16,939 nt of DNA, taken from positions 1 through 16,939 of the forward strand of contig CAYTYN010000030.1 in assembly GCA_964442135.1 (NCBI GenBank), given 5' to 3'. A program made the translations under genes and the position numbers. Under the pieces are notes generated by a model, which worked only from the letters and a program-made list of their open reading frames with translations, was not told where the DNA came from and did no database searches. Positions 13,312 through 16,939 of the stretch are shown piece after piece (within the stretch, counting starts at the first letter, position 1; the number at the start of each line of letters is the position of its first letter). Source of the stretch: Avanaerovorax sp964442135 (lineage in GTDB: Bacteria; Bacillota; Clostridia; Peptostreptococcales; Anaerovoracaceae).

Positions 13312-13340
13312 ATATTGCCATGGCAGGAGACTTCTGTCAA
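13312..13340 (-). promoter_or_regulatory. Promoter of the psuK-psuG-exoA operon
   Basis: A perfect TTGACA (13335-13340) on the minus strand, with CAATAT at 17 bases (13312-13317) or AATATG at 18. The spacer contains the palindrome TGCCATGGCA (13316-13325), and the leader contains TTAATTAA (13292-13299), both possible operators. Confidence 0.5.
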
Positions 13341-13348
13341 GAAAATAA

Positions 13349-13377
13349 TTGAAAGTTGATTGCGGAAGCTGTAGAAT
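13349..13377 (+). promoter_or_regulatory. Promoter of the D-Ala-D-Ala dipeptidase gene
   Basis: TTGAAA (13349-13354), 17 bases, TAGAAT (13372-13377), close to the housekeeping consensus. Its -35 is only eight bases from the divergent psuK -35. The start point would be just before the GGAGG at 13384, giving a very short leader. Confidence 0.65.
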
Positions 13378-13396
13378 GACTTCGGAGGTAATTAAA

Positions 13397-13975
13397 ATGT
13401 TATACGATCTCAACGGCAAGGGAAATCTGGTAAGGCTTCTCGACATAGATAAAGACTTCATCATCGATTTAAAATACGCTACCACTGACAATTTCACCGG
13501 ACAAAAGGTGTACTCCTCGGGGGAGTGCTGGATGGACAGACACACTGCTGAGATTCTCATAAAAGCAAGGGATATTTTTAGAAGGGACGGTTACAGGGTC
13601 AAAGTCCTGGATGCGTACAGACCTATAAGCGTTCAAAAGAAATTCTGGGATATATTTCCCGTTGACGGTTTTGTCGCCCAGCCTCCTGACATGAGCAGGC
13701 CGCGCACCTTCAGTCCTGCCCATCTCAACGGTATGGCGGTAGACGTTACTCTCACCGACGCAGACGGAAATGAGCTGGAAATGCCTTCCTCCTTCGACGA
13801 CTTTTCTGACAAAGCCGCCCTTCGGAACGCCCCCTTAGGAAGTGCCGGTGAGAAAAACGCCTCTTACCTTAAGGAGGTCATGGAAAGGGTGGGCTTTCGG
13901 GCGTATAGAGACGAGTGGTGGCACTTCAACGACATCTCGACAGAACCGGCTCCTTATATGGATTTTCAGATCTGA
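13397..13975 (+). CDS. D-alanyl-D-alanine dipeptidase, VanX/DdpX family
   Basis: A zinc peptidase of 192 residues that splits D-Ala-D-Ala. Seen: the SxHxxGxAxD motif as SPAHLNGMAVD (106-116), giving zinc ligands H109 and D116, then EWWHF (173-177) with catalytic E173 and third ligand H176. R75 in AYRP matches the VanX transition-state arginine. Length is near that of VanX (202). The ATG at 13397 has GGAGG at 13384-13388. A longer frame from TTG 13349 would begin in the -35 box and is rejected. In enterococci VanX works with VanH and VanA for vancomycin resistance. Neither is here, so a role in wall-precursor recycling or use of D-Ala-D-Ala is more likely. There is no signal peptide, so it is cytoplasmic. 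The neighbour uppP also acts in wall metabolism. Confidence 0.88.
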   Translation: MLYDLNGKGNLVRLLDIDKDFIIDLKYATTDNFTGQKVYSSGECWMDRHTAEILIKARDIFRRDGYRVKVLDAYRPISVQKKFWDIFPVDGFVAQPPDMSRPRTFSPAHLNGMAVDVTLTDADGNELEMPSSFDDFSDKAALRNAPLGSAGEKNASYLKEVMERVGFRAYRDEWWHFNDISTEPAPYMDFQI

Positions 13976-13987
13976 TTTCAGGCCTGT

Positions 13988-14016
13988 TTGAAATGTCCCT
14001 GGTATTGTGGTAGTAT
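13988..14016 (+). promoter_or_regulatory. Promoter of uppP
   Basis: TTGAAA (13988-13993), 17 bases, TAGTAT (14011-14016). The predicted start point is about 17 bases before the TTG start codon. It begins 13 bases after the dipeptidase stop, with no terminator between, so readthrough is also likely. Confidence 0.6.
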
Positions 14017-14039
14017 ATTTCCACTGGGAGGTAAGATAA

Positions 14040-14876
14040 TTGGATTTCATTGAGATATTAAAATCAGCCATATACGGTGTAATAGAAGGCATAACCGAGT
14101 GGCTTCCCATAAGCAGTACGGGGCACCTTATTCTCTTCGACCGGTTCATGCCTATGAAGGTAAGCGACGATTTTTGGAACATGTTCCTGGTTGTCATCCA
14201 GCTCGGGGCGATCCTGGCTGTGGTGGTGACCTTCTGGATAAAGATATGGCCCTTCAATACGAAGGTAAAGGATAAGCCTTTCATCCGCTACGATGTCATG
14301 AACATGTGGGTGAAAATTCTGGTGGCCTGTATTCCGGCTGCCGTAGTCGGCCTTCTCTTCGACGAGTTCTTCGAAGAATATCTCTACAGACCTTCGGTGG
14401 TAGCTGTCATGCTGATCGTCGTCGGTATCGGATTTATCATCGTGGAAAACACCAATAAGCACCGCCGGCCTGAGATCAACTCCCTAAAAGAGATCACCTA
14501 CAAGGACGCCCTCATTATCGGTTTTTTTCAGCTTATCGCGGCGGTGCTTCCGGGAACATCGAGATCCGGTTCCACCATTATCGGCGGCCTTCTCATCGGC
14601 GTTAACCGAACCGTTGCCGCAGAATTCACCTTCTTCCTCGCTATTCCCGTCATGTTCGGCGCCAGTCTTTTGAAGCTGGTAAGGTTCGGCTTGGGATTCA
14701 CCGCAGAGGAAGGGGTTATCCTTCTGGTGGGAACCGGGGTTTCCTTCCTAGTGTCCCTTGCAGTCATCCGCTTCCTCATGGAATACATAAAGAAGCACGA
14801 CTTTAAAGTCTTCGGCTGGTACCGTATAATTTTAGGCGTCGCTGTTATGGGATATTTCGCCGTCACCGGCTTTTAA
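14040..14876 (+). CDS. uppP: Undecaprenyl-diphosphatase (BacA type)
   Basis: Integral membrane phosphatase that turns undecaprenyl pyrophosphate into the monophosphate, recycling the lipid carrier of cell-wall synthesis; extra copies give bacitracin resistance. The 278 residues show both active-site blocks: EGITEWLPISSTGH (16-29, with E16, E20, S26 and H29) and PGTSRSGST (171-179, with R175), set among about eight hydrophobic helices. The start is a TTG at 14040, with GGGAGGT at 14026-14032 seven bases upstream. The protein's last helix (GWYRIILGVAVMGYFAVTGF) is encoded on DNA that also encodes the end of pyrG on the other strand: the two genes overlap tail to tail by 45 bp. No terminator is seen after the stop. 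Confidence 0.95.
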   Translation: MDFIEILKSAIYGVIEGITEWLPISSTGHLILFDRFMPMKVSDDFWNMFLVVIQLGAILAVVVTFWIKIWPFNTKVKDKPFIRYDVMNMWVKILVACIPAAVVGLLFDEFFEEYLYRPSVVAVMLIVVGIGFIIVENTNKHRRPEINSLKEITYKDALIIGFFQLIAAVLPGTSRSGSTIIGGLLIGVNRTVAAEFTFFLAIPVMFGASLLKLVRFGLGFTAEEGVILLVGTGVSFLVSLAVIRFLMEYIKKHDFKVFGWYRIILGVAVMGYFAVTGF

Positions 14877-16466
14877 TATCAGGGCCGCCTCGATAAAGCC
14901 ATTAAACAGTGGATGGGGTCTGTTAGGTCTGCTCTTAAACTCGGGGTGGAACTGAACGCCCACATAGAACGGCCTGTCGGTAATTTCAACGGTTTCCACC
15001 AGCCTGCCGTCGGGGGAAATGCCGCTGACGGAAAGACCCTTCTCTTCCAGTACATCTCTGTACCCGTTGTTGAACTCGTAACGGTGGCGATGGCGCTCGC
15101 TTATGGAGGATGTGCCGTAACATCTTTCCATGGTGGTGCCCTTGGCTATCTCGCAGGGATAGGCTCCCAGCCTTAGGGTGCCTCCCTTATCTATGTCCTC
15201 GCTCTGGCCCGGCATATAATCTATCACCTTGTGGCGGCACTCTTTGTCAAACTCTCCCGAATCCGCATCTTTAATACCGGCAACATTGCGAGCGTATTCT
15301 ATGACAGCGATCTGCATGCCGAGACAGATGCCGAGGTACGGTAATCCGTTTTCTCTTGCGTATTTTGCCGCCTGTATCATGCCGTCGATTCCCCGCTGGC
15401 CGAATCCGCCGGGAATCAGTATGCCGTCAATTCCCGCCAGCTTTTCTCCCGCGTTTTCCGCCGTTATCTCCTCTGAATCTATCCAGTGAATACTGACCCT
15501 GGTATCGTGATAGTATCCCGCGTGGCGAAGGGCTTCGGCTACCGAAAGGTAGGCGTCGTGAAGTCCTACATACTTTCCCACCAGACCGATGTTCACACAG
15601 CGGGCACGGGAGCGTATCTTCTTTACCATCTGTGTCCACTCATCCAAATCCGGCTCTCCTGCCTCAATTCCCAGCTCACGACATACCACTGAGGAAAAAT
15701 TGGATTGTTCCAGCATGAGAGGCGCCTCATAAAGATTGGGCAAGGTTAAGTTCTCTATGACGCAGTCGCTCTTTACATTGCAGAACATGGAAATCTTTTC
15801 GAATATGGATTCCTCCAGGGGCGTATCGCACCGAAGGACGATGATGTCCGGAGATATGCCCATGCCCTGAAGTTCTTTTACCGAGTGCTGGGTCGGCTTA
15901 GTCTTATGCTCGTCTGAGCCTCTGAGGAACGGTACCAGAGTCACATGAATGAAAAGGCTGTTTTCCCGTCCCACTTCCAGGGAAATCTGCCTTATGGCCT
16001 CGATGAAAGGCTGAGACTCGATGTCTCCGATGGTTCCTCCGATCTCGGTTATTACCACATCAGCATCGGTTTTCTTTCCCACATTGTATACGAAGGCCTT
16101 TATCTCGTTGGTTACGTGGGGAATGACTTGGACGGTAGAGCCCAGATACTCGCCGCGGCGTTCCTTATTGAGTACGTTCCAGTATACCTTTCCGGTGGTC
16201 AGATTGGAATACTTGTTAAGGTTCTCGTCGATGAACCTTTCGTAATGGCCCAGATCCAGGTCAGTTTCCGCACCGTCCTCGGTGACGAAAACCTCGCCGT
16301 GCTGGTAAGGGCTCATGGTGCCCGGATCCACGTTGATATACGGGTCCAGCTTTTGAGCCGCTACTTTAAGGCCTCTGGCTTTGAGGAGGCGGCCTAAAGA
16401 TGCTGCCGTTATGCCTTTTCCAAGACCTGAAACTACTCCGCCTGTAACGAATATATACTTTGACAT
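14832..16466 (-). CDS. pyrG: CTP synthase
   Basis: Makes CTP from UTP, ATP and glutamine. The 544 residues comprise the synthase domain (1-about 265), with FVTGGVVSGLGKGITAASLG (6-25), DPYINVDPGTMSPYQHGEVF (41-60) and TEIGGTIGDIES (140-151), then the class I glutamine amidotransferase domain with nucleophile C381 (GICLGMQ) and H507/E509 (HPEFKSRP). The ATG at 16466 has AAGGAG seven bases upstream and begins with the family-typical MSKYIFVTGG. The frame is open for 85 more codons upstream, but these cross the leader hairpin and are not coding. The last 14 residues go beyond the conserved end (NGFIEAAL) and lie opposite uppP. The leader carries a terminator-like hairpin, a likely point of CTP-dependent control. 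Confidence 0.96.
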   Translation of the reverse strand: MSKYIFVTGGVVSGLGKGITAASLGRLLKARGLKVAAQKLDPYINVDPGTMSPYQHGEVFVTEDGAETDLDLGHYERFIDENLNKYSNLTTGKVYWNVLNKERRGEYLGSTVQVIPHVTNEIKAFVYNVGKKTDADVVITEIGGTIGDIESQPFIEAIRQISLEVGRENSLFIHVTLVPFLRGSDEHKTKPTQHSVKELQGMGISPDIIVLRCDTPLEESIFEKISMFCNVKSDCVIENLTLPNLYEAPLMLEQSNFSSVVCRELGIEAGEPDLDEWTQMVKKIRSRARCVNIGLVGKYVGLHDAYLSVAEALRHAGYYHDTRVSIHWIDSEEITAENAGEKLAGIDGILIPGGFGQRGIDGMIQAAKYARENGLPYLGICLGMQIAVIEYARNVAGIKDADSGEFDKECRHKVIDYMPGQSEDIDKGGTLRLGAYPCEIAKGTTMERCYGTSSISERHRHRYEFNNGYRDVLEEKGLSVSGISPDGRLVETVEITDRPFYVGVQFHPEFKSRPNRPHPLFNGFIEAALILKAGDGEISHNSDA

Positions 16467-16489
16467 AGCTCTTCTCCTTAACCAAACAT

Positions 16490-16545
16490 AAAAATCAGAA
16501 CTGCCACCCCGAATACTCGGTAAGAGTATATGGGGTGGCCATTCT
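16490..16545 (-). promoter_or_regulatory. Candidate pyrG attenuator hairpin
   Basis: In the pyrG leader (minus strand) an 8-bp stem GCCACCCC/GGGGTGGC (16532-16539 with 16503-16510) holds an inner stem ATACTC/GAGTAT (16524-16529 with 16513-16518) on a 5-base loop. It extends outward by AGAAT/GTTCT after one mismatch. Two bases later comes TTTTT (16490-16494), so it can act as an intrinsic terminator 24 bases before the start codon. Pyrimidine-controlled attenuation of pyrG by 5' G additions is established in Bacillus subtilis. The C-rich 5' arm here fits that logic, but an initiating GGG was not found. A weak promoter may lie at 16551-16581 (TATAGA with TTTACT 19 bases upstream). Confidence 0.6.
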
Positions 16546-16572
16546 ATGCTTCTATAATCGGTGAAAAATCCG

Positions 16573-16613
16573 GTGAGTAAATGCCCATCGGTGGCAAAAC
16601 GGGCTTCCCTCAC
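16573..16613 (-). terminator. Possible terminator of the transglutaminase-like gene
   Basis: On the minus strand GTGAG (16609-16613) pairs with CTCAC (16573-16577), and inside GCCC (16601-16604) pairs with GGGC (16583-16586). CGGATTTTTC follows. The stem is interrupted, so strength is uncertain. The T-run lies within the region where pyrG transcription must begin. Confidence 0.4.
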
Positions 16614-16621
16614 ATTCACCT

Positions 16622-16939
16622 TTATGCAAATGGATATTCCCCGTATCCTGCCATACCGATCTGTCCGTCGGCCCAGCCGGTCTGCCCATCCAACGTCACC
16701 TTGCACCACTGATGGGTCCATTGATTCGGGTTAACGTGCTCCCACGAGTAGCCCATGCATTCCAGTACCATACCGAGAGCCCTCGTCGCGCCGGCGCACG
16801 AATACTCACCTTTTATAAACACACCGTAGGCCTGGCTGTAATCGCTGCCTTCGGTGGTATATGTCCCGCTGCTGCAATATGCGCTGACCGCTCTGGCCGC
16901 CATCGCCACCCGCTCAAGGTCTGTTCCCTGGGTACCTAT
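16622..16939 (-). CDS. Transglutaminase-like protein, C-terminal part (runs off window)
   Basis: The frame is open from the window edge to the TAA at 16622-16624, so only the last 105 residues are seen and the start is outside. Seen: a catalytic triad in the order of transglutaminase-like/cysteine-protease folds, namely Cys in EYSCAGATRALGMVLECMGY, His in THQWCKV and Asp in GWADGQIG, ending in GYGEYPFA. In Clostridia such domains often form the C-terminus of secreted or surface proteins, sometimes behind repeat or wall-binding modules. That part cannot be checked here. A GTG at 16907-16909 is an internal codon and not a convincing start. Activity may be proteolytic or transglutaminase; the sequence does not decide. 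Confidence 0.75.
   Translation of the reverse strand: MGTQGTDLERVAMAARAVSAYCSSGTYTTEGSDYSQAYGVFIKGEYSCAGATRALGMVLECMGYSWEHVNPNQWTHQWCKVTLDGQTGWADGQIGMAGYGEYPFA

Noticed and set aside
13349..13396. TTG start extending the dipeptidase by 16 codons
   Set aside because: The TTG is part of the -35 box and has no ribosome site, while the ATG at 13397 has a perfect one.
13397..13975. Vancomycin resistance cluster
   Set aside because: Only a VanX-type gene is present. There is no vanA/B ligase, vanH, vanR or vanS around it, so resistance cannot be claimed.
16467..16621. T-box or known riboswitch before pyrG
   Set aside because: No T-box AGGGTGGNACCGCG-like bulge, specifier loop or riboswitch core was visible; the structure is a simple stacked hairpin.
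16467..16721. 85-codon upstream extension of the CTP synthase frame
   Set aside because: It crosses the leader hairpin and the 3' end of the next gene, has no ribosome site at its start, and PyrG proteins begin at the MSKY methionine, which has AAGGAG in front.
1..16939. CRISPR array, tRNA, rRNA or phage genes
   Set aside because: No regularly spaced direct repeats, cloverleaf-forming segments, ribosomal RNA motifs or phage proteins were seen on either strand.

Overview
The window looks like chromosomal DNA of a strictly anaerobic Gram-positive bacterium of the class Clostridia. The signs are strong AGGAGG-type ribosome binding sites, TTG starts, rubrerythrin, desulfoferrodoxin and a PerR/Fur regulator side by side, and UppP- and VanX-type cell-wall enzymes. 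Overall base composition is moderate for the class. A gut or oral lineage is possible, but genus and species cannot be read from the sequence.

Layout. (1) 77-1270: an ArsR-type regulator converges on a pyridoxal/pyridoxamine kinase. (2) 1380-3142: an A/T-rich accessory patch with a membrane acyltransferase, a perfect 12-bp inverted repeat and a 429-bp IS5-family remnant that keeps both terminal repeats and the last codons of its transposase. (3) 3181-4726: an oxidative-stress block, with a perR-like/rubrerythrin operon on the minus strand, desulfoferrodoxin on the plus strand, and an almost perfect Fur box on the perR promoter. (4) 4811-6940: a Na/Pi cotransporter with a PhoU tail and a small four-helix membrane protein, probably one transcript. 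(5) 7072-9635: a TGS-domain nucleoside (uridine) kinase-like protein translationally coupled to an AroE/YdiB-type dehydrogenase. (6) 9825-13262: a PC4/YdbC-like single-stranded DNA binding protein with a long charged tail, then a psuK-psuG-exodeoxyribonuclease III operon, where the pseudouridine kinase carries an N-terminal HTH. (7) 13397-14876: a VanX-type D-Ala-D-Ala dipeptidase and undecaprenyl-diphosphatase (UppP), each with its own promoter. (8) 14832-16466: CTP synthase (pyrG), whose 3' end overlaps uppP by 45 bp and whose leader holds a large terminator-like hairpin, a candidate attenuator. (9) 16622-16939: the 3' end of a transglutaminase-like gene running off the window.

Functionally this is mostly housekeeping: nucleotide salvage and synthesis, cofactor and phosphate supply, cell-wall lipid recycling and oxygen defence. 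No CRISPR array, tRNA, rRNA, phage or obvious defence system was seen. The points most worth a second look are the pyrG leader, the pyrG/uppP antisense overlap, the Fur-type operator on a PerR-type gene, the extended YdbC-like protein and the IS5 remnant beside the acyltransferase. I found no convincing new biological system.
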